64,000 nt of DNA from positions 186,001 through 250,000 of the forward strand of contig NZ_JAFFQR010000029.1 of the NCBI RefSeq assembly GCF_020736845.1, in the 5' to 3' direction. This stretch comes from Paenibacillus farraposensis. Lineage in GTDB: Bacteria; Bacillota; Bacilli; Paenibacillales; Paenibacillaceae. The notes below the pieces were generated by a model. It saw only the letters and a program-made list of their open reading frames with translations, searched no databases and had not been told where the DNA came from. Shown in pieces: positions 8,156 through 17,164 of the stretch; within the stretch, counting starts at the first letter, position 1, and every line of letters starts with the position of its first letter. The translations under genes were made by a program, and so were the position numbers.

Positions 8156-9064
8156 CTAATGCTCAGCAGTAATCGGGCTTAACGATTGACGATACTTGAG
8201 CGGACTGGTGCCCGTCCAGCGCTTGAACTGTCTGCTGAAATGAGCCAGGCTGGAGTATCCGAGCAGGGTAGCTACCTTGTTTAGCGGCAGATTGGGCTGC
8301 TGGATCAGCACCTTGGCTTCATGCAGCTTGGTCTCCGACAAATAATGCCGCGGCGAATAGCCGTATACCTTGCGGAATACCTCCTGCGCATAGCCGGGAC
8401 TGATTCCGAGGGAAGCTGCCACATCTTCAATTCGGAATGCCCTCTCGCCGGACTCATCCTTCCGGTAGAGTTTAAATCTGGATTGGATGGCTTCCATAAT
8501 GGCTTTGGCATAATGAACGGCAGAAGGCGCAATTCCAGGCTCCAATCCGGTAGAAATCATTTGCGAAAATATGCCGAACAGCTCGAACAAAGCAATCTGC
8601 ATGCGAAAACGGTCTGCTGTCGTATATTCTCCACTCTCCCGCACCATGCCGATCCAGCTATGGACCACCTTTTGCAGCTTGGTATTGGTTTCAGTGCCCG
8701 CCGGGAAAAAGAGCTGATTGTTCTTAATCATCTCTTGACGGAACAATGGATCATCGACATTAAAATGGGTGCTAAAATAATACATTCCGTTCGGAGACAC
8801 ACACTGGCTCACATGCTTGAATCCCGGCGGAATAATTAAAATATCACCTTCCCCAACCGAATATGCGTTATTTTCCATAATCGTTTCCTGACGACCTGCT
8901 AGAATGAGTGCAATTTCAAAGCCGATATGTGATTCCTCCGGCATGCGCCAATCCGCTTTGACCCGATGAATATGAGCACCAAAAAGTTTTACATTCCAGT
9001 CAATATTGGGCAGCCACTGGCAATCATAGAATAGAGCTGGATCTACTTCAGGATTTAAAATCAT
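8156..9064 (-). CDS. AraC family transcriptional regulator with N-terminal cupin
   Basis: A 302-residue protein. Residues ~10-160 form a sugar-binding cupin/AraC_binding domain (for example YSVGEGDILIIPPGFKH). Residues ~190-295 hold the two helix-turn-helix motifs (VAASLGISPGYAQEVFRK and VATLLGYSSLAHFSRQFKR), followed by the conserved PLKYR end. Such proteins activate nearby sugar-use genes when ligand is bound. It is divergent from the decayed GPH transporter and the GH42 beta-galactosidase, which are its probable targets. AAGGTGA precedes the ATG. A cre site in the divergent spacer suggests additional CcpA control. Confidence 0.92.
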   Translation of the reverse strand: MILNPEVDPALFYDCQWLPNIDWNVKLFGAHIHRVKADWRMPEESHIGFEIALILAGRQETIMENNAYSVGEGDILIIPPGFKHVSQCVSPNGMYYFSTHFNVDDPLFRQEMIKNNQLFFPAGTETNTKLQKVVHSWIGMVRESGEYTTADRFRMQIALFELFGIFSQMISTGLEPGIAPSAVHYAKAIMEAIQSRFKLYRKDESGERAFRIEDVAASLGISPGYAQEVFRKVYGYSPRHYLSETKLHEAKVLIQQPNLPLNKVATLLGYSSLAHFSRQFKRWTGTSPLKYRQSLSPITAEH

Positions 9065-9140
9065 TCAGATCACCTTCGATTAGGGCAAATTTTACACTGT
9101 TTAGACAATCTCATTGTACCTGACATTCAACTATAATAAA

Positions 9141-9155
9141 AGAGAGCGTTTACAA
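9141..9155 (-). promoter_or_regulatory. Candidate cre (CcpA) site in a 20-bp palindrome
   Basis: On the minus strand TTGTAAACGCTCTCT matches the consensus WTGNAANCGNWNNCW at every fixed position. It sits inside a perfect palindrome at 9143-9162 (AGAGCGTTT-AC-AAACGCTCT), 80-100 bp upstream of the AraC start and facing the sugar genes. The palindrome could equally be the AraC regulator's own operator. Confidence 0.5.
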
Positions 9156-9189
9156 ACGCTCTGCTATAGGCTTTTATATAAAAAATCGC

Positions 9190-9577
9190 TTGCAAGGTGG
9201 AGTTTTAAAAGCGATGCCATATTGTTATCAGGAGGGAGCCCTGATGTCGTTTATGATGCTGTCCATGGCCAATCTGCAAGGGATTGTCGTCAGCTACTTT
9301 GCTTTATACAACTTGAAAAATCCTGTTTATATTTCAATACTGATATTCATTTCCTTGGGTGTACAGCTGCTCACAGCATTAATCCTCCCCCCCCCCCCCG
9401 ATTATTAAAAGATTTGGCAAATGGAAAGTGAACGTATGCAGCTTGCTTGGATTGTTCACTACGGGCTTGTCTTTGTGTGCCAGTGGGACGGCCTTTGCTA
9501 CCCAAACCTTTACAGGCAAGCTGGGGGAGCAGCAGCCAGATTCAGCGGAACAGGGTGTTACCGCTAAACTACCGTAA
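9190..9577 (+). pseudogene. Remnant of a GPH-family sugar:cation symporter
   Basis: The fragment reads through typical glycoside-pentoside-hexuronide transporter sequence (MSFMMLSMANLQGIVVSYF, then a membrane helix and the LILPP turn) and enters a run of 13 C at 9387-9399. In the current sequence the frame then stops. Removing one C joins it to IIKRFGKWKVNVCSLLGLF, the next helix, then to a truncated C-terminus (FATQTFTGKLGE, then QPDSAEQGV with part of the family missing). The N-terminal half is absent. The intact gene, between AraC and GH42, would have imported beta-galactosides. The loss is multi-lesion, so this is a dead gene and not merely phase-variable. Confidence 0.7.
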
Positions 9578-9712
9578 TGTGTTCATTCAGGAAATCTGGG
9601 GGCAACAGCGATGGGAAGCACCATCCGACTGCGTAGTGGCGAATCATGTACATTTCTAGTTCGGCTTATATAGGATGACATTTCTAATACGAATCGGCAG
9701 GAGAACGACTTC

Positions 9713-11719
9713 ATGAAAAAACTTTTGTACGGTGTTGCTTATTATGATGAGTATATGCCTTATGACCGTTTGGATCAGGATATCCAAATGATGAAGGATG
9801 CGGGGATCAACGTGGTGCGGATTGCCGAATCCACCTGGAGCACGCATGAACCGCAAAACGGAGTATTTGATTTAACCTCGGTGGATCGGGTGCTGGATGC
9901 CATGCATAAGGCGGGTATTGCGGTGATTGTAGGCACGCCCACCTATGCAGTCCCGACATGGCTGGTCAAGGAGCATCCCGACGTCTTGGCGACAACCCCT
10001 CAGGGACCGGGCAAATACGGAGCTCGCCAGATCATGGACATCACGAACCCGATTTACCTCTTCCACGCCGAGCGAATTATCCGTAAGCTGATTGGACGGG
10101 TGAGTCAGCATCCAGCGGTCATCGGCTTTCAGACGGATAACGAGACGAAGCATTACAACACATGTGGACCGAATGTACAGTTGCAATTCGTAAAGTACTT
10201 GCGGAAGCAGTTTGCATCACTGGAAGAGCTGAATCGCAAATTTGGGCTTGATTACTGGAGCAATCGCATCAATAGCTGGGAGGACTTTCCTTCCGTGGTC
10301 GGAACGATTAATGGAAGCTTGGGGGCAGCCTTTTCCCAATTCCAGCGCAAGCTGGTGACGGACTTTCTGGCGTGGCAGGTCGCGCTAGTAAATGAATATA
10401 AGCGAGCAGACCAATTTGTGACGCAAAATTTTGACTTTGAGTGGAGGGGCCATTCCTTTGGCATTCAGCCGGATGTGGATCATTTTGCGGCATCTCAGGC
10501 ATTCGACGTGACTGGTGTGGATATTTACCATCCATCACAGGATGATCTGACCGGCATTGAGATTTCCTTCGGTGGCGATGTAGCGCGCTCGACGAAACAG
10601 AGCAACTATCTGGTGCTGGAAACGGAGACGCAGGCTTTTACCCACTGGGTTCCCTATCCGGGGCAGCTGCGGCTGCAAGCGTTCAGCCATCTGGCTTCCG
10701 GGGCCAATATGGTGGCTTACTGGCACTGGCATTCCATCCACAATTCCTTTGAAACATACTGGAAGGGACTGCTGAGCCATGATTTTGAGCCGAATCCTGT
10801 GTATGAGGAAGCACAGACCATCGGAAAGGACTTTGCAAGATTGTCTCCGCAGCTCGTCAACCTGAAAAAGAAAAATAAAACGGCCATCCTGGTCAGCAAC
10901 GAAGCGTTGACATCGATTAACTGGTTCAAATTTAATATGAACAGTCCGCTGAGTTATAATGACGTTGTACGCCGCTTGTACGATGAGCTGTACAAACTGA
11001 ATATCGGAACGGATTTCGTTCATCCGGGGACCGAATCATTCGATGATTACGATCTCTTGATCGTACCGGTACTCTACTCCGCGCCAAATGAACTGCTGGA
11101 AAAGCTGAATCGGTATGTGGAAAACGGCGGTCATGTGGTGTACACGTTCCGAAGCGGATTTACCGATGAGCACGTACAGGTCAGAACGTCCCGGCAGCCG
11201 GGCGTGATCAGTGAAGTCTGCGGCATTCACTACAGCATGTTCGTGGAGCCGAAGAACGTGACGCTGAGAGATAATCCATTTGGAGTAGCAGCAGAGGACA
11301 ATCAGGTAGAGACGTGGATGGAATTGATTACTCCGACGACTGCCGATGTGTTGGCCTATTACGATCACCCGCACTGGGGAAAATATGCTGCGATTACGCA
11401 GAACCGCTATGGTCAAGGGACGGCGACTTATATCGGCTGTATCGTCAGCCCGGCGGTCATTCGCGAGTTGTTCCGTTCTGTAGCCCAAAAGGCAGGAGTC
11501 TGGGGAGTGGATCAGGAGACGTCATTCCCGATCATTATTAAATCCGGCACGAATGACCAGGAACGGACGATCCGGTATTATTTTAATTATTCCGAACAAG
11601 CAGGCTCGGTGGTGTACCCGCATGGAGACGGCAAGGAACTGATCGGGGAGCAGACGGTTACCCGCGGACAAACACTCCAATTGGAGCCGTGGAGTGTTAT
11701 CATTATCGAAGAAGCGTAA
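9713..11719 (+). CDS. Beta-galactosidase, glycoside hydrolase family 42
   Basis: A 668-residue protein, standard for GH42: a catalytic TIM barrel to about 380, a trimerisation/glutaminase-like domain (~385-600) and a small beta C-terminal domain. The acid/base Glu144 is in the TDNETKHY motif and the nucleophile lies in VLETETQ (Glu303/305, most likely 305). There is no signal peptide, so it acts in the cytoplasm on imported beta-galactosides such as galacto-oligosaccharides from plant galactan. The ATG has a purine-rich site (AGGAGAACG) upstream. It follows the transporter remnant and precedes its own terminator and the YesM/YesN and ABC importer genes, which probably supply its substrate. 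Confidence 0.95.
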   Translation: MKKLLYGVAYYDEYMPYDRLDQDIQMMKDAGINVVRIAESTWSTHEPQNGVFDLTSVDRVLDAMHKAGIAVIVGTPTYAVPTWLVKEHPDVLATTPQGPGKYGARQIMDITNPIYLFHAERIIRKLIGRVSQHPAVIGFQTDNETKHYNTCGPNVQLQFVKYLRKQFASLEELNRKFGLDYWSNRINSWEDFPSVVGTINGSLGAAFSQFQRKLVTDFLAWQVALVNEYKRADQFVTQNFDFEWRGHSFGIQPDVDHFAASQAFDVTGVDIYHPSQDDLTGIEISFGGDVARSTKQSNYLVLETETQAFTHWVPYPGQLRLQAFSHLASGANMVAYWHWHSIHNSFETYWKGLLSHDFEPNPVYEEAQTIGKDFARLSPQLVNLKKKNKTAILVSNEALTSINWFKFNMNSPLSYNDVVRRLYDELYKLNIGTDFVHPGTESFDDYDLLIVPVLYSAPNELLEKLNRYVENGGHVVYTFRSGFTDEHVQVRTSRQPGVISEVCGIHYSMFVEPKNVTLRDNPFGVAAEDNQVETWMELITPTTADVLAYYDHPHWGKYAAITQNRYGQGTATYIGCIVSPAVIRELFRSVAQKAGVWGVDQETSFPIIIKSGTNDQERTIRYYFNYSEQAGSVVYPHGDGKELIGEQTVTRGQTLQLEPWSVIIIEEA

Positions 11720-11791
11720 ATGATGAGTAATGAGCTGAATCTGACATCATAAAATCATATAGGTGTCCGGCCGGGAATATCCGGCAAATAA

Positions 11792-11820
11792 AGCGCCCCT
11801 GCGAATAGCGGGGCGTTTTC
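11792..11820 (+). terminator. Terminator between the GH42 gene and the sensor kinase
   Basis: CGCCCC / GGGGCG stem with an 8-nt loop followed by TTTT. A second small hairpin (GCCGG / CCGGC) lies just upstream at about 11769-11785. Confidence 0.75.
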
Positions 11821-11850
11821 ACATATGGCTGAACAGAGGAGTGCATTGCT

Positions 11851-13650
11851 ATGCCAACCCGAGCAGTCCGCTGGTTCCGGGCGCTGATGGCCCCGTATCG
11901 ACGCAGCATTCAGCTCAAGCTGATTTTAACAATGGTTGTCCTGTCTGTGCTGCCGGTCATTGCCGTCACGGTGCTGGCTGCGGAAAAAAGCCGAGCTTCG
12001 ATGGAAGCCGAAGTGGTGGAGACCAACATGTCCAATATCAAGTGGACGGGGATTTACATCAGCGACCAGCTCGACCGCCTGAATCAATTGATTTACAGCA
12101 TTCAGATCAGCCCTGATCTGAGTGATTATTTGAATGAGCGAGAGCCGGACAACCTTTCAAGCGAGTTTAATGCCCAGCGTAAATTGCTGAATACGCTCGC
12201 GAATGTGTATTATTCGGCTGGCAGCCATGTAATCGGTATTCAGCTTTATTTGAAGCAATCACAAGCCCTGTGTACCTTCAATGGCATGAATAATGATATT
12301 ACGACGGTGAACGGTATTCCCCCGCAGTATGCCGAGATGTGGCAGGCGAACAAGGATTATTCAATCCGCACGAGTTCGGCCGATTCGGAACGCTTTACAC
12401 TAACCCGCAGTATTCGACGTTTTGAGGATCGGAAGCAGACGGGTGTGATTTCACTGGATGTACTGTGGTCGCAATTCGATCAGACGCTCGACCTGCTGGG
12501 ACGAGGGGATCAGCATCAGGTGCTTATTACGGATGCAGATGGCAGGATCATGTATCCGGCGCAGGCCCGGCAGTCGCCTCCTCCTGCGGGTATATTGGCA
12601 GCACTTCGTGATGTTAGGCCAGGTCTCGGCATGATTCAAACAGGTCAGCAATACGTGTTCTATAATGACCTGGATGCGGTTGGACTGAGGCTGGTCAAAA
12701 TCATACCGACTTCCTCCATTAATCATAGCGCCTTTTTAACGATGCTATATGGCCTTATCGTGGGCGTGATTTCGATCCTTGTTTCCATCTGCATTGCCGT
12801 TTTCATCGCATGGCGGACCGCTCGGCCGATTGTTCATTTGGCACGTTCCGTACAGGAACTGGAAATGATCAAGGGGCCGGTTGGCAAGCCGAGCACACGC
12901 CCGGATGAGATCGGGCTGCTGGAAAGAAGCCTGCATGATATGTCAGGACGACTCCGTGAGCATATCCAGACGGAATATAGTATCAATTTGCAAAAAAAGA
13001 CGGCTGAATTGAAAGCGCTGCAGGCACAAATTCATCCTCATTTTCTGCAAAACACGCTGCAAATGATCGGCAGCATGGTATTTTCCCAAAAGCCGAAGGA
13101 TACCTATGAGGTGATCCGATCGCTGAGTGAGATGTTCCGCTACGTGATACGGGAACCTCAGGATATGGCTACTTTACGCGCGGAGCTCGACCATGTGGGA
13201 CACTATATGCGTATCCAGCAGCGGCGATTTCCGCAAAGACTGGTATTTCGGGTGGAGACGGATGAGCGGGCGCTGGATATCCGCCTCCCCAAGTTGTCGC
13301 TTCAGCCATTGCTGGAAAACGCGTTTCAGCACGGTCTGGATCGTAAAGCAGGGGCATGGCGAATAGGAATCCGCGTAGAGATTAGGAAGGAAGACGTATG
13401 GATCACGGTTTGTGATAATGGTAACGGCATGGCCCCGAATGAGCTGGAAAAAGTGCGGGCCAAGCTGGAAACTACTGCGGAGGAACCGATCTGGGCGCAG
13501 GGCAGTCATATCGGCTTAAGCAATGTGGCTTCACGCATACGGATGAATTTTGGTGTGAATTACGGGGTGGACATAGACAGTGAGCAGGGAGCCGGTACCC
13601 GTGTCACCATCCGCATCCCATTCACCTCAGCAAAGGAGGGTAATGTATGA
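11851..13650 (+). CDS. YesM-type sensor histidine kinase
   Basis: A 599-residue protein. One N-terminal membrane helix (~22-43), an extracellular Cache-like sensor domain (~45-285) and a second helix (~293-318) lead into a HAMP linker. The His_kinase domain then has the phospho-acceptor motif AQIHPHFLQNTLQ (His near 395-397), the N-box LLENAFQHGL (~483) and the glycine box CDNGNGM. This is the architecture of sensors that control ABC sugar importers in Paenibacillus and Bacillus. The last bases overlap the start of the response regulator (ATGA), so the two are co-translated. The ligand is probably a sugar or the sugar-loaded binding protein encoded two genes downstream. Confidence 0.94.
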   Translation: MPTRAVRWFRALMAPYRRSIQLKLILTMVVLSVLPVIAVTVLAAEKSRASMEAEVVETNMSNIKWTGIYISDQLDRLNQLIYSIQISPDLSDYLNEREPDNLSSEFNAQRKLLNTLANVYYSAGSHVIGIQLYLKQSQALCTFNGMNNDITTVNGIPPQYAEMWQANKDYSIRTSSADSERFTLTRSIRRFEDRKQTGVISLDVLWSQFDQTLDLLGRGDQHQVLITDADGRIMYPAQARQSPPPAGILAALRDVRPGLGMIQTGQQYVFYNDLDAVGLRLVKIIPTSSINHSAFLTMLYGLIVGVISILVSICIAVFIAWRTARPIVHLARSVQELEMIKGPVGKPSTRPDEIGLLERSLHDMSGRLREHIQTEYSINLQKKTAELKALQAQIHPHFLQNTLQMIGSMVFSQKPKDTYEVIRSLSEMFRYVIREPQDMATLRAELDHVGHYMRIQQRRFPQRLVFRVETDERALDIRLPKLSLQPLLENAFQHGLDRKAGAWRIGIRVEIRKEDVWITVCDNGNGMAPNELEKVRAKLETTAEEPIWAQGSHIGLSNVASRIRMNFGVNYGVDIDSEQGAGTRVTIRIPFTSAKEGNV

Positions 13651-14714
13651 TCAAGGTATTAATTGTCGATGATGAGCCGTGGAACCGGGACATTGTAAAA
13701 ACATTTGGCGCATGGGACAAATTCGGCATGTCGGTAGTGGGTGAGGCTGAGGACGTAGACGAGGCGTTCAGGCTGACCGGAGAATTGGAACCGCATATCG
13801 TCATTACGGACATGCGGATGCCGGGTGCGGATGGAGTAGAGCTGCTGCAAGCACTAAATCATCATTTTCCGGATGTTAAAATCATTGTTGTGAGCGGTTA
13901 TGATGATTTTGCGTATGCCAAGCATGCCATCCGTTATAAGGCTGTCGATTATTTGCTGAAGCCTATCAATCCCACCGAGCTCAATGCGGTACTGCTCAAA
14001 TGCAAAAACGATCTCGAGACCAAGGCGGCAGAGCGGCAGCAGACAGCGGCAGAGCTCGATTATGCCTTTCTCCACAAGCTGACCCGGTATAAGCAGTTGC
14101 TGCGCCTTTATTTTAAGGAACTGAATCCAGATGGAGTGAATATGACGTGCAAGCAGGTTATCCAGGAACTGGAGAGCTTCGGATCGCCAGGACCTTCGAT
14201 GCTGGGCAGACTGGTGCAGGAACTGCTTTCCCTGTTAAAAGAACTGGCAGCGGACAACGGGCTGGCTTCCCATGCGGCCAAGGACGGATTTTCGCTGCCG
14301 CAGGATGCGCTATCCTCTGCAGAACATGCGCTGGAGTTCGTATCGGCGTGCTATAGCCAGGATTTGGATCAGCTCATTCGGCAGCGGAAATACAAAAACA
14401 AGCTGAATCTGGAGGAGGTACGACACTATATGGATCGTCACTTTGCCGAACCGATAACACTGGAGCAGCTCGCGAAAAGTTTTTTTGTGAGCAAAGAGTA
14501 CATGAGCAAGGTATTCAAGCAGGAATACGGTCAAAATGTAACGGACTATATTGTTCAGCGGAGAATGGAACAGGCTCGGGAATGGCTGGCAGACAAACAG
14601 ATTTCCATAAAAGCGGTGGCAGAGATGACAGGGTATGAGGATGTGTCTTATTTTTACCGGGTGTTCAAAAAGCATTTCGGCATGGCGCCAGGTGAAATGA
14701 GGAAGGAGCGTTAA
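13647..14714 (+). CDS. YesN-type AraC-family response regulator
   Basis: A 355-residue protein. An N-terminal receiver domain has phospho-acceptor Asp55 (VITDMRMPG) with the acidic pocket DDE at 8-10 and a conserved Lys in DYLLKP. A coiled linker leads to a C-terminal AraC DNA-binding domain (~255-353; QLAKSFFVSKEYMSKVFK and VAEMTGYEDVSYFYRVFKK). Translation is coupled to the kinase by a 4-bp overlap. The likely target is the promoter of the ABC importer starting at 14960, about 150 bp downstream of this gene. Confidence 0.95.
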   Translation: MIKVLIVDDEPWNRDIVKTFGAWDKFGMSVVGEAEDVDEAFRLTGELEPHIVITDMRMPGADGVELLQALNHHFPDVKIIVVSGYDDFAYAKHAIRYKAVDYLLKPINPTELNAVLLKCKNDLETKAAERQQTAAELDYAFLHKLTRYKQLLRLYFKELNPDGVNMTCKQVIQELESFGSPGPSMLGRLVQELLSLLKELAADNGLASHAAKDGFSLPQDALSSAEHALEFVSACYSQDLDQLIRQRKYKNKLNLEEVRHYMDRHFAEPITLEQLAKSFFVSKEYMSKVFKQEYGQNVTDYIVQRRMEQAREWLADKQISIKAVAEMTGYEDVSYFYRVFKKHFGMAPGEMRKER

Positions 14715-14796
14715 TATAAAGTGTTAGCAGCCGCAGTTTAAAAAAATCCAATTCAACAGGATAACGGTGTCCAATGGCAGAAATGGTTTCCCATTC

Positions 14797-14815
14797 TATA
14801 ATGAAAGCGTATACA
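14797..14815 (+). promoter_or_regulatory. -10 element and overlapping cre site of the sugar ABC importer
   Basis: A perfect TATAAT at 14797-14802 is overlapped by TGAAAGCGTATACA (14802-14815), which matches cre TGNAANCGNNNNCA exactly. There is no good -35, as expected for a promoter that needs an activator, here presumably the YesN-type regulator. A cre at the start site predicts CcpA roadblock repression in glucose. The remaining ~145 bp before the gene form an untranslated leader with no recognised element. Confidence 0.6.
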
Positions 14816-14959
14816 AAACAAGCGGCATAAGGGATTTAACCTCTATGAAGCTCACACGGAGCATGCAAGAGGTTGAAGACCGGCAACACAGCTGCGTTGG
14901 ATGACCGCAGATTGAACGGTGGACAGCAGTTATATTCAACTTAGGGGAGGTCATTTTGC

Positions 14960-16240
14960 ATGAAAATGTGGAAAGGTGTATTGAGTACGGTGCTGGTTGG
15001 CACGTTATTGGCCGGGTGCGGAGCGAATTCTTCAGGCCGTGACAGCGGCAGCTCCGGCGGAGACGGCAAAACCGTGAATCTCAAAATGTTTATCGCCCAG
15101 CCGCGGTTAAAGGAGCATTACGATAAATACATTAATGCGTTCGTAGCGAAGGAAAAGAAAGATAAAAATATCGACGTTACGGTGCAACTGGAGATGCCGC
15201 CTGCCGACAATGCTGCTCAAATTTTGAAGACAAGACTTGCATCGGGTGATGCGCCGGATGTATTTGCGCTGCATGCGGTGAATGAAATTCCTCCGTTTTA
15301 TAAAGCAGGTTATTTGGAGGATTTGTCTGGTCAGCCGTTTGTCAGTAAATTGCTGGACAGTGTGAAGCCTTCAGTGACAACGAAAGACGGCAAGGTTGTA
15401 GCCGTTCCTTTAGAAACGATTTCATGGGGCTATTTATACAATAAAAAAATATTTAAGGATTTGGGGTTGAAGCCGCCGGGTACATTGACCGAAATGAAGG
15501 CTGTGGTCGAGAAGCTGAAAGCGAACAATGTGAAGCCGTTCCTGTTGTCCTACAAGGAATCATGGATTCCGCAGCTGTTCGTGCCGCTGACAGCAGGTGC
15601 GATGATCAACACGCAGAATAAGGATTTTATCGACCGGATGAATCAGGATAAAGGTTCTTTTACTGAAATGAAGAGCATGTTCGACATTATCGATCTGGTG
15701 AACAGCAACGGCACAGACAAGGCGCTGGAAATTGGCGGAGATGACGGGTCAGCGGCCTTCGCTGCGGGCAAAGCAGCCATGTGGATTCAAGGCCCGTGGT
15801 TTGCAGAAACGATTTTGAAATCGGATCCAAACATGGATTTTGGGGTTGCACCGCTGCCGATCAACGATGATCCGAATGCGACGCTAATCAATCTGTCCAC
15901 TTCAACTTCACTAGCTGTATCCTCTACAAGCAAAAATAAGGAGGTTACACTCGATTTTGTCAATTATGTACTGGACGACAAGGATTCCAGCGCATTTTAT
16001 GAGGCATTAAAATTTAACCCGATCTCCAAGGTGCATACGTTCAAAAGCTATTCTTGGGTCAATGGCGCTACCGCATATGTGGAAGCAGGCAAGTCATATC
16101 AAGATCCATCTATCCCGCAAGCGGTTAAGGACGAGGCAGGCAAAGCGCTTCAATCCTACTATGCAGGCCAGCTCTCGCAGGATGATGTGATTAGGGCGCT
16201 GGATAAGGCATGGAAATCGTATAACAAAGTGAACAAGTAG
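14960..16240 (+). CDS. ABC sugar transporter, substrate-binding lipoprotein (family 1)
   Basis: A 426-residue protein. A type II signal peptide ends in LLAGC with Cys20 as the lipid anchor, followed by a Gly/Ser linker. The fold is the extracellular solute-binding family 1 (MalE/RafE-like), with LKTRLASGDAPDVFALHA and the late hinge AAGKAAMWIQGPWFAE. It captures an oligosaccharide outside the membrane and delivers it to the two permeases encoded next. No ATPase gene is in the operon, as is usual for this class, which shares an MsmX/MsmK-type ATPase encoded elsewhere. AGGGGAGG precedes the ATG. Confidence 0.95.
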   Translation: MKMWKGVLSTVLVGTLLAGCGANSSGRDSGSSGGDGKTVNLKMFIAQPRLKEHYDKYINAFVAKEKKDKNIDVTVQLEMPPADNAAQILKTRLASGDAPDVFALHAVNEIPPFYKAGYLEDLSGQPFVSKLLDSVKPSVTTKDGKVVAVPLETISWGYLYNKKIFKDLGLKPPGTLTEMKAVVEKLKANNVKPFLLSYKESWIPQLFVPLTAGAMINTQNKDFIDRMNQDKGSFTEMKSMFDIIDLVNSNGTDKALEIGGDDGSAAFAAGKAAMWIQGPWFAETILKSDPNMDFGVAPLPINDDPNATLINLSTSTSLAVSSTSKNKEVTLDFVNYVLDDKDSSAFYEALKFNPISKVHTFKSYSWVNGATAYVEAGKSYQDPSIPQAVKDEAGKALQSYYAGQLSQDDVIRALDKAWKSYNKVNK

Positions 16241-16279
16241 CGGTAACCTATAGAATGACATCGGGAGGGGGGACACTCC

Positions 16280-17164
16280 GTGCCGTTTAAAATGTATAAA
16301 AAATATGTGATGCTGCTGGCATTTACCGCTCCGGCACTTATATTCTACACTATTTTCCTGCTTATTCCGACGATCAGCGGTATGTACTACAGCTTCACAG
16401 ACTGGAACGGATTGAATCCGGATTACAGCTTCCTCGGCTTGGGGAACTTTATAGAAGCGCTGAAGGAGGACCCGGATTTTCTCAATTCCCTGTGGTTTAC
16501 GCTCAAATATGTATTGGTCATGATTGTGCTACAAAATGTGCTGGCGTTGGTGCTGGCGGTGCTCATCGAATCGCGTACACGTTCCAAGGGATTTTTCCGT
16601 ACGATATTTTTTATGCCCAATATGATTAGTACCATTATTAGCGCATTTATGTGGACGTTCGTATTTTCCTCCGTGCTGCCGCAGATTGCCGAAAAGACGG
16701 CCATTGCTTTTTGGGGTCAATCGTGGCTGGGCGATCCGAAGGTATCCTTCTTTTCCATCATTATTGTCTCACTCTGGAATGGTGTCGGATATATGATGAT
16801 CATTTATCTGGCTGCGCTTCAGGGGGTGCCGCAAAGCTTGAAGGAGGCCGCTATTATTGACGGGGCCAACGCGTTTCAGACATTGCGAAGCGTGACGCTG
16901 CCGATGATTACCCATGCCATTACCATCTGCTTCTTCCTGACGCTGAATGGTGCCTTCAAGGTCTACGAGGTTGTCTACGGGCTGACAGGCGGGGGGCCGG
17001 GACGCAGTACACAGGTGATTACGATGAACATTTATGAGGAGGCGTTCTCCAACAACTTCCGTTACGGGTATGCGAGCGCCAAGTCTGTTATCTTGTTTGC
17101 CATCGTCCTGATCTTCACCCTGATCCAGCTGCGTGTCATGAAGAAGAAGGAGGTGGAGGCATGA
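16280..17164 (+). CDS. ABC sugar transporter permease (MalF/AraP type)
   Basis: A 294-residue inner-membrane protein with six predicted helices and the ABC-ATPase contact (EAA) loop EAAIIDGANAFQTLRSVTLP near residues 195-215. It forms a heterodimeric channel with the next gene product. The start is a GTG preceded by GGGAGGGGGG. Its stop overlaps the start of the second permease gene by 4 bp. Confidence 0.95.
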   Translation: MPFKMYKKYVMLLAFTAPALIFYTIFLLIPTISGMYYSFTDWNGLNPDYSFLGLGNFIEALKEDPDFLNSLWFTLKYVLVMIVLQNVLALVLAVLIESRTRSKGFFRTIFFMPNMISTIISAFMWTFVFSSVLPQIAEKTAIAFWGQSWLGDPKVSFFSIIIVSLWNGVGYMMIIYLAALQGVPQSLKEAAIIDGANAFQTLRSVTLPMITHAITICFFLTLNGAFKVYEVVYGLTGGGPGRSTQVITMNIYEEAFSNNFRYGYASAKSVILFAIVLIFTLIQLRVMKKKEVEA

